Positions 37,449-45,607 of a stretch of 64,000 nt of DNA are shown piece after piece (the first letter of the stretch is position 1; every line of letters starts with the position of its first letter). The DNA comes from JAQUGA01 sp038210985 (GTDB lineage Bacteria; Bacteroidota; Bacteroidia; Bacteroidales; WCHB1-69), in contig JBBQWB010000002.1 of NCBI GenBank assembly GCA_038210985.1, positions 1 to 64,000 on the forward strand, in the 5' to 3' direction. A model generated the notes under the pieces. That model did not search any database. It worked only from the letters and a program-made list of their open reading frames with translations, and was not told the origin of the DNA. The position numbers and the translations under genes are program-made.

Positions 37449-38408
37449 ATGAAATTTGACATTACTTATTCTATTCCTCAAATTGTTGAAATAATTGGAG
37501 CACATGCGGTTGTTTCTGGTTCAAGTTCAATTCCAGTAAAAGGCATCAACGAAATCCATATGGTTGAAGAGGGAGACATTACTTTTGTGGATCATCCAAA
37601 ATATTACGACAAAGCATTAAATTCAAAAGCAACCATAATTATTATCAACAAAGAAGTTGATTGTCCAGAAGGCAAAGTGTTGATTATTTCGGACGATTCT
37701 TTTCGGGATTATAACAAAATTGTACTTTACTTCCGAAAATTTGAATCGGCAAATCAACTCATAAGTAATTCGGCAATTATTGGCGAAAATACAGTAATTC
37801 AGCCTGGTGCATTTGTGGGTAATCATGTTAAAATTGGAAAAAACTGTATCATTCATTCAAATGCTAGCATTTATGACCATTGTGTTATTGGGGATAATGT
37901 TATTATTCATTCAAATTGTGTAATTGGAGCCGATGCCTATTATTTTAAAAAGCGTCCTGAAAAATGGGATAAAATGAATTCGTGTGGTAGGGTAATTATT
38001 GAAGACGATGTTGAATTAGGTGCCATGTGTACAATCGATCGTGGAGTTTCGGGCGATACCATAATTGGCAAAGGAAGCAAATTTGATAACCATGCACACG
38101 TTGGTCACGACACTAAAATCGGAAAATTATGTTTAATTGGTGCTCATTGTGCTATTGCTGGTGTAACAGTAATTGAGGATGAGTGCCTGATTTGGGCTAA
38201 AGTTGCTATAAATAAAGAATTGGTAATTGGAAAAGGCTCCGTAATTTTAGCTACTTCGGCATTAGATAAAAACACCGAAGGAAATGGAAAAGTTTATTTT
38301 GGAACACCTGCCGACGACGCTCGTAAAAAATGGAGAGAATTGGCTGCTTTACGTCAGCTTCCTGATTTTATGTCGGAAGTTAGACGCTTTTTGAATAAAC
38401 AAAAATAA
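37449..38408 (+). CDS. LpxD-like UDP-3-O-acylglucosamine N-acyltransferase
   Basis: 319 residues. An N-terminal uridine-binding-like domain (about 1-100: EIIGAHAVVSGSSSIPVKGINEI) is followed by a left-handed beta-helix of hexapeptide repeats (about 105-255: IGENTVIQPGAFVGNHVKIGKNC, IHSNCVIGADAY, DNHAHVGHDTKIG). HVGHDT corresponds to the catalytic His region of LpxD. LpxD adds the N-linked acyl chain in lipid A synthesis. Bacteroidota usually also have a longer LpxD elsewhere, so this copy beside efp may be a paralog with another sugar acceptor. It lies 41 nt after the efp stop. Confidence 0.8.
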   Translation: MKFDITYSIPQIVEIIGAHAVVSGSSSIPVKGINEIHMVEEGDITFVDHPKYYDKALNSKATIIIINKEVDCPEGKVLIISDDSFRDYNKIVLYFRKFESANQLISNSAIIGENTVIQPGAFVGNHVKIGKNCIIHSNASIYDHCVIGDNVIIHSNCVIGADAYYFKKRPEKWDKMNSCGRVIIEDDVELGAMCTIDRGVSGDTIIGKGSKFDNHAHVGHDTKIGKLCLIGAHCAIAGVTVIEDECLIWAKVAINKELVIGKGSVILATSALDKNTEGNGKVYFGTPADDARKKWRELAALRQLPDFMSEVRRFLNKQK

Positions 38409-38427
38409 AATTTTGGAAGATTTGTTT

Positions 38428-38448
38428 GTTCGGATTACAAATCCGAAC
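38428..38448. repeat. Short palindrome (GTTCGGATT / AATCCGAAC)
   Basis: GTTCGGATT at 38428-38436 pairs with AATCCGAAC at 38440-38448 around a 3-nt loop. It shares the CGGATT...AATCCG core with the palindrome at 40194-40214. Confidence 0.55.
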
Positions 38449-38502
38449 TAGCCTGAAATAAAATAGGTTTGAAATTCTAAATGAGAATTAAGCCTCAAAT
38501 AT

Positions 38503-38544
38503 TTATTAAAAACGCAGTACAGCAATGTACTCCGTTTTTAATAA
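38503..38544. terminator. Bidirectional terminator between the LpxD-like gene and the minus-strand gene
   Basis: TTATTAAAAACGCAGTAC (38503-38520) pairs with GTACTCCGTTTTTAATAA (38527-38544) with one mismatch, around AGCAAT. The A/T-rich bases of the stem provide a T-run in both directions, and it sits between converging genes. Confidence 0.85.
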
Positions 38545-38552
38545 AATTATTT

Positions 38553-39134
38553 TTAATCCTTCTTTTTCGGTTTATAATTTATCACAAATCTAGGAATATT
38601 AATATCCTCTTTATTTATTTCAACAAATTCGATTAACTCGTAAGTCCAATCATCTACCGAAAAATACAGAGGGATTCCATCAATGTCTTTAAAAACTCGA
38701 GAATAATTATGTTTTTTACTTCCAATTTTTGGATTGTAGTAAACTGTCCAAACAAAACTATTACTGTCTTTATCCAAGGTTTCCATGATTGCTTTTTGGC
38801 ATTTTATTCCTGCAAATGATGCGGTATCCTTAGTGTAAAAAGTTGTTTTTATTTTCTTGTATTCTACCAACAGTTCTTTTTCGAGTGTTTTATTCACTAC
38901 AACTTGTGTGTCATTCCCGATAATCCAGTAATTTTTATTTTTAATTAAATCATGAAAACTTGCCCTGTCTTTAATAATTCCAGATGCATACCAAATGGTA
39001 TCGTTCGGATAAGTTTTTCCTCCTCTAATTTGCTTATATACAAGTCTGCCCGAAGAAAAATTAGACTGGGAAAAAACCGATATATTTAGACATAAAAATA
39101 ACGTAATAATCAGTCTTAATAATAATTTTTTCAT
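38553..39134 (-). CDS. Exported protein resembling the GLPGLI family
   Basis: 193 residues. The signal peptide ends near LNISVFSQ. The mature part starts GRLVYKQIRGG, later DTASFAGIKCQKAIMET and WTVYYNPKIGSKKHNYSRVFKDIDGIPLYF, which follows the layout of GLPGLI-type proteins (a G-x-x-C-x-K-A segment, a W/Y-T-x-x-I segment and a G-I/L-P turn). These are periplasmic or outer-membrane proteins of unknown role. It starts 17 nt after the upstream lipoprotein gene, so the two are probably one transcript. The family call is by pattern only. Confidence 0.65.
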   Translation of the reverse strand: MKKLLLRLIITLFLCLNISVFSQSNFSSGRLVYKQIRGGKTYPNDTIWYASGIIKDRASFHDLIKNKNYWIIGNDTQVVVNKTLEKELLVEYKKIKTTFYTKDTASFAGIKCQKAIMETLDKDSNSFVWTVYYNPKIGSKKHNYSRVFKDIDGIPLYFSVDDWTYELIEFVEINKEDINIPRFVINYKPKKKD

Positions 39135-39151
39135 ATATTAAATTTAGAAAT

Positions 39152-39943
39152 TTAAAATAAACCACCTACAGATGCATACAGTCCATATATTATAGCCTCT
39201 TTTGCACAAAGAGAAGGGCAATTCGTTCCTTTATATGGTTTTTTAAAATCAGGACAATACTCATACGCACATAAAGCATATTGCCTAGAAAAACCAATTG
39301 CATCAGCAAAAGCAAAATCTGCAACATAGAAAGGCCTTTTTGCTAATGCATAGTCTTCAAAATTAGGAAAATAGCTCATTTCCATATGCCATGATGAAGA
39401 TACGCTATTTGTTGCATCAAACCAATACTTAACACTACTTCTATAAAACAAAATTGTACTTGCTAAAAGATGAATTTCATATGAATGTAAATCCTTATCA
39501 TCATAGATTGTATTTACTAGATTTGTTATCACTGAGTCAAAAATTGTTTGAGTTGTTGAATAATCTTTAATAGAGTCTAATCCATCAAAGTACTCAACAA
39601 CTTTGTCTGAAACAATTGACTCATTATATAAATGAATTCCAAAATCTTTAAAATCGCTGTAATTTATTGAATCAATTTGCATTCCAGTATCTATAATAAT
39701 ATCGTAATTATTATACAAAAAATCCTTTAAATAATCTGCAATATTTATTGTATCAATACATGGAAAGTTGATATAATTAGTTAACTCATCTAAACATGCA
39801 TTATGAATAACTCCATAAATACTGTCATTTGTAAAAGCAGTGTAATTTTGGTTTTTTTGAATTAAACTTGTTTCATTTTTTTTGCATTGTGTTGATAATA
39901 AAACTATTATTACTAGACAAAATAAAATGAAATTGTTTTTCAT
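39152..39943 (-). CDS. Lipoprotein of unknown function
   Basis: 263 residues, not recognised. A clear lipoprotein signal (LLSTQC, Cys20) is followed by a mostly helical, acidic protein (LKDFLYNNYDIIIDTGMQID, NTIYDDKDLHSYEIHLLAST). A C-terminal Cys-rich stretch (CAYEYCPDFKKPYKGTNCPSLC) may form disulfides or bind metal. It lies just upstream of the GLPGLI-like gene on the same strand. The upstream gap 39944-40150 shows nothing recognisable. Confidence 0.7.
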   Translation of the reverse strand: MKNNFILFCLVIIVLLSTQCKKNETSLIQKNQNYTAFTNDSIYGVIHNACLDELTNYINFPCIDTINIADYLKDFLYNNYDIIIDTGMQIDSINYSDFKDFGIHLYNESIVSDKVVEYFDGLDSIKDYSTTQTIFDSVITNLVNTIYDDKDLHSYEIHLLASTILFYRSSVKYWFDATNSVSSSWHMEMSYFPNFEDYALAKRPFYVADFAFADAIGFSRQYALCAYEYCPDFKKPYKGTNCPSLCAKEAIIYGLYASVGGLF

Positions 39944-40152
39944 GATTTTGAGATTTGACTAATAAAAAAAATTAATTAAATGTACGTTAAATATGCGCAG
40001 ATGTGCAAAAGATTAACACATAAATAACACTTTTGGTTTTGTAGAACATTGCTAAAACGATTAAGCACTTAATTGTAATTTCATCGTCGTTGTTTAAATA
40101 TTAACACATAATTAAACCATGGATTATCAAATTATCATTTTGAAATAAGTGA

Positions 40153-40194
40153 TCACAAGTATTTAATCTCTTCGGCCCAAATTTCTGCGTTTTG
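40153..40194 (-). pseudogene. Relic of the nfo 3' end
   Basis: On the minus strand this segment encodes QNAEIWAEEIKYL then a TGA stop. The nfo gene just upstream ends PNEEIWAEEIKLLYSYI and then its stop. Eight residues (EIWAEEIK) are identical, with different codons. It lies directly beyond a palindrome (40194-40214), suggesting that a duplication or insertion displaced the original gene end. Confidence 0.6.
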
Positions 40195-40214
40195 CTCGGA
40201 TTTGCAATCCGAGC
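40194..40214. repeat. Short palindrome (GCTCGGATT / AATCCGAGC)
   Basis: A perfect 9-bp inverted repeat with a 3-nt loop, lying between nfo and its 3' relic. The core is shared with 38428-38448. Confidence 0.65.
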
Positions 40215-40238
40215 ATTTATCAGCAATCACTTTTATTC

Positions 40239-41078
40239 CTAAATATAAGAATACAATAACTTTATTTCTTCAGCCCAAATTTCCTCGTTTGGAGTTTCTA
40301 AAATAAGTGGAATATTATCAAACCGTGAATCCTTCATTAGAATTTTGAATACTTCGTTGCCAAGTGTCCCTATTCCAATGCTTTCATGACGGTCAACGCG
40401 ACTTCCAAAGGCTTTTTTAGAGTCGTTAATGTGCATTCCTTTTAAATATTTGAATCCAATCATATTATCAAAATGGATAAACATTTTTTCAAAACCTTCG
40501 GCAGTGGATAAATCATAACCAGCCGAAAAACTATGGCAAGTATCAATGCAAATTCCAACACGACTTTTGTCTTCAACTTTTTCAATGATATATGCAATTT
40601 GCTCAAACAAATAACCCAAATTTGTCCCTTGTCCTGCTGTGTTTTCTATTACTGCCGAAACTCCTTTGGTTTTATCCAAGGCGATATTTATAGATTCGGC
40701 AATAGTGCTCAAACAATCCTCTTCCGAAATTTTATTTAAATGGCTACCTGGATGAAAATTCAATCTATCTAACCCAAGTTGTTCGCAACGTTGCATTTCG
40801 TCTAAAAAAGCGTCTCGTGATTTCTCCAGTGCTTCTCTTTCGGGATGTCCTAAATTTATAAGATAACTGTCGTGAGGTAGAATTTGGAATGCTTGAAAAT
40901 CGTATTTTTCGCAATATTCCTTAAATTTTTTAATACTTGTTTGAGATAATGGTAGCGAAGCCCACTGACGTTGGTTTTTTGTAAACAAAGCAAAGGCTTT
41001 TGCTCCAATATTTACTGCATTTAATACTGCATTTTCGACACCGCCTGAGGCACTTACATGAGCTCCTAAATATTTCAT
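40239..41078 (-). CDS. nfo: Endonuclease IV
   Basis: 279 residues, full length. TIM-barrel apurinic/apyrimidinic endonuclease with GAHVSASGG at the N-terminus, NFHPGSH near 108, VIENTAGQGTNLG, GICIDTCHSFSAGYD and GSRVDRHESIG, which supply the three-zinc ligands. It incises abasic sites in base excision repair. A promoter-like TATCTTTG lies just upstream on the minus strand. The C-terminal codons seem to have been duplicated downstream. Confidence 0.95.
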   Translation of the reverse strand: MKYLGAHVSASGGVENAVLNAVNIGAKAFALFTKNQRQWASLPLSQTSIKKFKEYCEKYDFQAFQILPHDSYLINLGHPEREALEKSRDAFLDEMQRCEQLGLDRLNFHPGSHLNKISEEDCLSTIAESINIALDKTKGVSAVIENTAGQGTNLGYLFEQIAYIIEKVEDKSRVGICIDTCHSFSAGYDLSTAEGFEKMFIHFDNMIGFKYLKGMHINDSKKAFGSRVDRHESIGIGTLGNEVFKILMKDSRFDNIPLILETPNEEIWAEEIKLLYSYI

Positions 41079-41094
41079 GGCTATTTTTTTGTTT

Positions 41095-41102
41095 CAAAGA
41101 TA
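41095..41102 (-). promoter_or_regulatory. Predicted -7 element (TATCTTTG) for nfo
   Basis: On the minus strand TATCTTTG fits TAnnTTTG and lies 16 nt before the nfo ATG. It separates nfo from nadK upstream. Confidence 0.5.
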
Positions 41103-41150
41103 AAAAAAAATGAAAATAATTGTTTCGGAAATGAATACGTTTAATAATCT

Positions 41151-42041
41151 TTAATTTCTTTTATCAAAACCCCACATCAACTTTTCGCGAATTGTTTTAA
41201 AAAAGGAATTTTGTGGAAACTGAACAATATTTAGCTGGAATGGTGCTTTTGAAATAATCAACTCAATGGTCGATTCTAAATTTAAACTACACGAATCAAC
41301 TCCTAAAGTATAATGACAAGACCGTCCCGAAATTTTCACTTTAATAATATTTTTGTCTGAAAAAACAACCGGACGAACCGTAAGTGTATGAGAAGCGATT
41401 GGTGTTAAAATAAAGGAGTTGGAGTCGGGGGTTAAAATTGGACCTCCGCAACTTAACGAATATGCTGTGGAGCCAGTTGGGGTGGCAATAATAATTCCAT
41501 CTGCCCAATAATTGTTTAAAAATTCACCTTCTACTTCAACCTTAAACGAAAGCATCGAAGCATTTTCGGTCCTTCGAACCGTTATATCGTTAAGTGCATA
41601 TAATTGAGTTTTACTAAAGGTTTCATTTTGCGAATTAATTTCTAGCAAGGTGCGTTTATCTAAATTAAAATTTCCGGTTACAAAATTATTTAATGCACTT
41701 TCGATATCATCAATTTGGGTGTTCGCTAAAAAACCCAATCTTCCATTATTTATACCAATTATTGGTAAATTACTATCTTTAATATATGGTAAGGTTCCTA
41801 AAAAGGTTCCATCGCCACCAATTGACAACATACAATCGGCTTTATTTAAAAGAGTTTCGTAGGAATCAAAATAATCAAAAATATTTTTTGTCGATATTTT
41901 ATCACAAATAATATTGTATAATGGCTTATATAAAACAATGCTATTGCCTTGATTAATAATGGCATCTATGACTTTTTGTAATACATCATACGATTGGTTT
42001 CCATGCGGTTTACTATAAATTGCAAATGTTTTTTTTGTCAT
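41151..42041 (-). CDS. nadK: NAD kinase
   Basis: 296 residues. Diagnostic motifs: GGDGTFLGTL near 75, NNGRLGFLA, and WADGIIIATPTGSTAYSLSC. It phosphorylates NAD to NADP in the cytosol and is the sole NADP source in most bacteria. Six nt separate it from the BamA-like gene upstream on the same strand, and the CBS-domain gene comes before that; nadK near a CBS protein is common in Bacteroidota. Confidence 0.95.
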   Translation of the reverse strand: MTKKTFAIYSKPHGNQSYDVLQKVIDAIINQGNSIVLYKPLYNIICDKISTKNIFDYFDSYETLLNKADCMLSIGGDGTFLGTLPYIKDSNLPIIGINNGRLGFLANTQIDDIESALNNFVTGNFNLDKRTLLEINSQNETFSKTQLYALNDITVRRTENASMLSFKVEVEGEFLNNYWADGIIIATPTGSTAYSLSCGGPILTPDSNSFILTPIASHTLTVRPVVFSDKNIIKVKISGRSCHYTLGVDSCSLNLESTIELIISKAPFQLNIVQFPQNSFFKTIREKLMWGFDKRN

Positions 42042-42047
42042 GATTAT

Positions 42048-43451
42048 TTAAATTGAAGCCTTTAAATTTACAAAAAATCCCCATTGATTAAACAAAAAAT
42101 TATGGCTCATCTCAAATCGGAAAACCATATCGTAATATGTTACAAAATCTAACCCAATGCCAGCACTATAAATCCGATCATTTTGTGGCTTTGTCATCTG
42201 TATAAAAACATTGCGCCGATTATCTTCTGAAAAAATTGCCGCATCAAAAAAAGCATTAAGATAAATGGCATAATGAAATAAACCAATATTGTCGGACTTA
42301 ATAAGCGGTAAACGTTTTGTCCTTTTTTTAACCAAGGTAAACCCAATATTATTTTTTAAAATAACAAAGTTTTTAACAGGGATATTATAATATTCGTAGC
42401 CTCTAATATCATTATTATTGCCGCCAATTTCGGTTCCTAAAAATTCTGCTTTAGCATCCCGAAACGAAGAAAGAGCATTTATTCCACAAGCATAATGAAT
42501 CCGTTGGTTAAACGCTTTATAAAATCTCATATTTGACTGTACGGAAGTTTTGTAAAATTTTTCGGCAGGTAAAAAATTCAATCCTGTTTGTGTAAAAATC
42601 AAATCGGCATAAAATCCATTTAGTGGATATGATTTATTATCGCGAAAATCGATTTTAATTTTTGAATAGAAATTTAAAATCTGAGTTTTATTTAAAGGAG
42701 CATAAAAAGGGTTTTTAGCAAAAATCGAATCGTTGAAATTAAACTGATTGTATGAAACCGAAAATTGCCCCGAAGCTCTATATGTTGGACGATAAATAAA
42801 ACTAATTCCGCCGTTCATAATTTCTGCAAGTGGGGAAGAGGATAATCGATAAAAAGTATTTTTTAAATCGACAATTCCAATATTAACCTCATGATATTTA
42901 GACCAAGAAGCATCAAACATTGTTCCAAGTGTTTGACGCTTATTTATATACGGAATAGAATACGTTATGCCAAAACTTTGATCATAGCCAAAATTTGCTT
43001 TTAAAATCAATTGTTCGCGTGAACCTCGAAAATTGAGGTCCGCTAATAGCAACATTAATGTGAGGTGATTATAATTTTTATCGATCCACCAAGTATTAAA
43101 GTTGTTTTCGGCAGTTTTTACCATTGCAAAGGGCCAAATATACCAACGTTCAGTAACATTCACTCGAATGGTATAAATATTTTCGACAATGGTGTCAGTT
43201 TGAATGTTTACAAAATTAAAAAGTGAAGTGTTTTGAATATTTTGTTCGCTTTTAATTATTTTTTCGTTCAATTCAGCAGCACTAAGAGAATCTCCTTTTT
43301 TAAATTGAATTTCGCGAAAAATAATATAATCCTGAGTCCGTTTATTACCATGCAACTGAATATCCTGTATTTTTACAGTTTCGGTTTGTGACAACAGAAA
43401 AGCGGGAATTTGTAAGCAAATAAAAAATAAAAAAACGAAAGTTTTGTTCAT
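42048..43451 (-). CDS. BamA/TamA-family outer-membrane protein
   Basis: 467 residues. The signal peptide ends near AFLLSQ. A single POTRA-like domain follows (about 25-105: IQDIQLHGNKRTQDYIIFREIQFKKGD, TIRVNVTERW), then a 16-strand-type surface-antigen barrel (about 110-467) ending in LKASI. With one POTRA it is much shorter than true BamA, so it is probably an Omp85-family accessory protein for lipid or protein transport. It sits in the tandem nadK, BamA-like, CBS on one strand with gaps of 6 and 14 nt, suggesting one transcript. Confidence 0.85.
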   Translation of the reverse strand: MNKTFVFLFFICLQIPAFLLSQTETVKIQDIQLHGNKRTQDYIIFREIQFKKGDSLSAAELNEKIIKSEQNIQNTSLFNFVNIQTDTIVENIYTIRVNVTERWYIWPFAMVKTAENNFNTWWIDKNYNHLTLMLLLADLNFRGSREQLILKANFGYDQSFGITYSIPYINKRQTLGTMFDASWSKYHEVNIGIVDLKNTFYRLSSSPLAEIMNGGISFIYRPTYRASGQFSVSYNQFNFNDSIFAKNPFYAPLNKTQILNFYSKIKIDFRDNKSYPLNGFYADLIFTQTGLNFLPAEKFYKTSVQSNMRFYKAFNQRIHYACGINALSSFRDAKAEFLGTEIGGNNNDIRGYEYYNIPVKNFVILKNNIGFTLVKKRTKRLPLIKSDNIGLFHYAIYLNAFFDAAIFSEDNRRNVFIQMTKPQNDRIYSAGIGLDFVTYYDMVFRFEMSHNFLFNQWGFFVNLKASI

Positions 43452-43465
43452 CCAACTAGCCTTCC

Positions 43466-44128
43466 TTATATGTTAAGCCATGTCAAAAACTCATCGTATT
43501 TGGAGTTAAGCATGTCAAAATATTCACTTTCAGAGAAAGACTCTTTTACAATATAATTAAATCTATTAAAAGTTGGAATAATGGAGGAAATATCGTTTTT
43601 ATTAATTTTCAAAATGACATCCATTTTTGTCGATTTGGGGTGGCTATGAATGTAAACACTCAGAATTTTTGCATCGTTAGATTCAACAATAGTAGCTATT
43701 TGAGACAACAGATAATCGTGGCTAAACATTTCCAAAACAATAACAGCACCAGGATTAGAAACAGCAGTTAATTGTGAAATGGATTGACAAAGATCCACAA
43801 GAGTTATTACTCCTAAATAAGTATTTTTAGCATCTACTACTGGTAAAATAGTCAGTTTCGATTCGCTAAAATTTTTAAATACATCATAAATATGCTGTGT
43901 TTCGAAAATCGAAGTCATATTTAGAGAAAGATTGTAAGCACCAATGGCTAATTTTATATTGTTTTCGCTCAAAATATCTGCTTCGGAAATTAAGCCCAAA
44001 AAAGACTCATTATTCACAATTGGTAAATGCGAAACTTTATATTCTTCCATTATTCTAAGAGCATAATCGCCCTTGTCTGAGGTTTTTAGTGGTGCTATTC
44101 CAGTTGTTGTTAAATCTATAGCCTTCAT
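43466..44128 (-). CDS. CBS-domain protein with C-terminal ACT-like domain
   Basis: 220 residues from the ATG at 44128 (MKAIDLTTTGIAPL); an upstream ATG at 44161 adds an atypical hydrophobic lead. Two CBS motifs occupy about 1-120 (YKVSHLPIVNNESFLGLISEAD, KLTILPVVDAKNTYLGVITLVDL), and the remainder (about 130-220) is ACT-like (AVIVLEMFSHDYLLSQIATIVE). Such proteins may bind adenine nucleotides and sense energy status. Beside nadK, a role linked to nucleotide pools is plausible but unproven. Confidence 0.82.
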   Translation of the reverse strand: MKAIDLTTTGIAPLKTSDKGDYALRIMEEYKVSHLPIVNNESFLGLISEADILSENNIKLAIGAYNLSLNMTSIFETQHIYDVFKNFSESKLTILPVVDAKNTYLGVITLVDLCQSISQLTAVSNPGAVIVLEMFSHDYLLSQIATIVESNDAKILSVYIHSHPKSTKMDVILKINKNDISSIIPTFNRFNYIVKESFSESEYFDMLNSKYDEFLTWLNI

Positions 44129-44173
44129 AATAAACTTAAATTTATAGCAATAATAATGCAATAATAAATAAAA

Positions 44174-45526
44174 TTAGACTATAATACAATTACTTTTTTT
44201 TAAAAACCTATAAACGGTCGATTTAGCAACATTCAATTTTTCAGAAACAGTATTTACATTGTTGTTATATTTAATCATGTACTGTTTTATAATTAACATC
44301 TCATACTCATCTAAAGTTTTATCTTCAAAAAGAACAAAAGTATTTTTATTTTCATTTGTAAATGTAATGTTTTCGGCTTTGATATTTCCTTTTTGGCAAA
44401 CCGTAATAGCCAACTCAATAATTGACCTTAATTCGCTTACGTTACCTGGATAGGTGTGGTTTAAAAGCTTGGTTTGTGCATCGGGTAAAAGTTTCGCTTT
44501 TTTTAAATTATTTTCGATGCAATATTCATTTATAAATCTATTTGCAATTTCAATAATGTCATTTCCTCTTTGTCGTAAAGGAGGTACACTAATAGGAATA
44601 CCAATTATTCGATAAAATAAATCTTTTCTAAAATTTCCATTTTGAACTTCTTTTTCTAAATCTTTACTAGTAGAAGCAATTATTCGAACATCAAGTTTTA
44701 CTAAACGTTTACTTCCGATGCGACAAATTTCTTTTTCTTGTAAAAAATTTAAAATTTTTAATTGTGTTTTACTATCTAAATCGCAAATCTCTTCTATATA
44801 TAATGTTCCTCCATTTGCTTCTTCCAATTTTCCAATTTTACGATATGGTAATCCCGGAATTGCATCCTTTTCATAACCAAACAACTCTAACTCTATATTG
44901 GTTTCGTTATATATTGTAGTAGAAAATATAATAAATGGCTGCTCTGCTCTAATCGAATTATAATGAATCGATTTTGCAATTAAGGCTTTTCCACTGCCAA
45001 CTTCTCCTGAAATTACAACTGGTAATTTAGATTTTATTGCGGATTCGATCATTAAAGACATTTTGCGAATTCCTTCACTATTACCTTGAATAAGTTCTAA
45101 ACGATATTTAGTCGAAATTTGAGCCCTAAGATTTTGAATTTCCTGTTTTAGACCAATCTGTTCCTTTATTCGTTCAACGGCATTCCACAATCTTTCCTTT
45201 GTGTCTTCCCCTTTAATAATATAATCGTATGCCCCAATTTTAAATAATTCAACCGCTACGGCTAGTTCGCCTTGACCCGAAACCATTACTACGGGTATGT
45301 TGAGATTAAATTCCTTTATTTTTTCTAAAACTTCCTTGCCATTAATATCAGGTAAGCCGTAATCCAATGAAATAATATCGGGGTTGCGATATAAATTGCT
45401 TAATAAATCACAGCCATTATCAAAAACTTCAATATAATTTTCGGGATTAGCACCTAAATGATAATGTAATAATTTTGCATAATAAGGATCATCTTCTACC
45501 AGAAAAATCTTAATCACTTGTTTCAT
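44174..45526 (-). CDS. Sigma54-type response regulator with degenerate GAFTGA motif
   Basis: 450 residues. REC domain (about 1-125) with acidic pocket EDD and phospho-acceptor Asp55 (SLDYGLPD), and Lys105. The AAA+ domain (about 140-375) has Walker A GEVGSGKAL, but the loop is FGYEKDAIPGLPYRK, where active sigma54 activators have GAFTGA. Walker B reads TLYIEEI, not TLFLDEI. Arg-finger region PPLRQRGNDI is present. The C-terminal Fis-type HTH ends LNVAKSTVYRFLKKSN. It is probably DNA-binding, but sigma54 activation is doubtful. No histidine kinase is adjacent. It is divergent from the PHP-sigma operon. Confidence 0.88.
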   Translation of the reverse strand: MKQVIKIFLVEDDPYYAKLLHYHLGANPENYIEVFDNGCDLLSNLYRNPDIISLDYGLPDINGKEVLEKIKEFNLNIPVVMVSGQGELAVAVELFKIGAYDYIIKGEDTKERLWNAVERIKEQIGLKQEIQNLRAQISTKYRLELIQGNSEGIRKMSLMIESAIKSKLPVVISGEVGSGKALIAKSIHYNSIRAEQPFIIFSTTIYNETNIELELFGYEKDAIPGLPYRKIGKLEEANGGTLYIEEICDLDSKTQLKILNFLQEKEICRIGSKRLVKLDVRIIASTSKDLEKEVQNGNFRKDLFYRIIGIPISVPPLRQRGNDIIEIANRFINEYCIENNLKKAKLLPDAQTKLLNHTYPGNVSELRSIIELAITVCQKGNIKAENITFTNENKNTFVLFEDKTLDEYEMLIIKQYMIKYNNNVNTVSEKLNVAKSTVYRFLKKSNCIIV

Positions 45527-45556
45527 AACTTAGTTTAGGTTAGATAATGTAGCTAT

Positions 45557-45578
45557 CAAAATTATTTTATTACTTTTG
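45557..45578. promoter_or_regulatory. Interleaved divergent promoters between the response regulator and PHP gene
   Basis: CAAAATTA (45557-45564) is TAATTTTG on the minus strand, facing the response regulator, 30 nt before its ATG. TACTTTTG (45571-45578) faces the PHP gene, 29 nt before its ATG. Both fit TAnnTTTG. Each -33 region would lie beneath the other promoter, so polymerase binding should be mutually exclusive. Confidence 0.5.
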
Positions 45579-45607
45579 ATTGTAAATATAAAACAAAATA
45601 CAAATAA

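Noticed and set aside
39944..40150. Gap upstream of the lipoprotein searched for a tRNA or small RNA
   Set aside because: No cloverleaf, CCA end, strong hairpin or conserved promoter is visible; AT-rich with nothing to support a feature.
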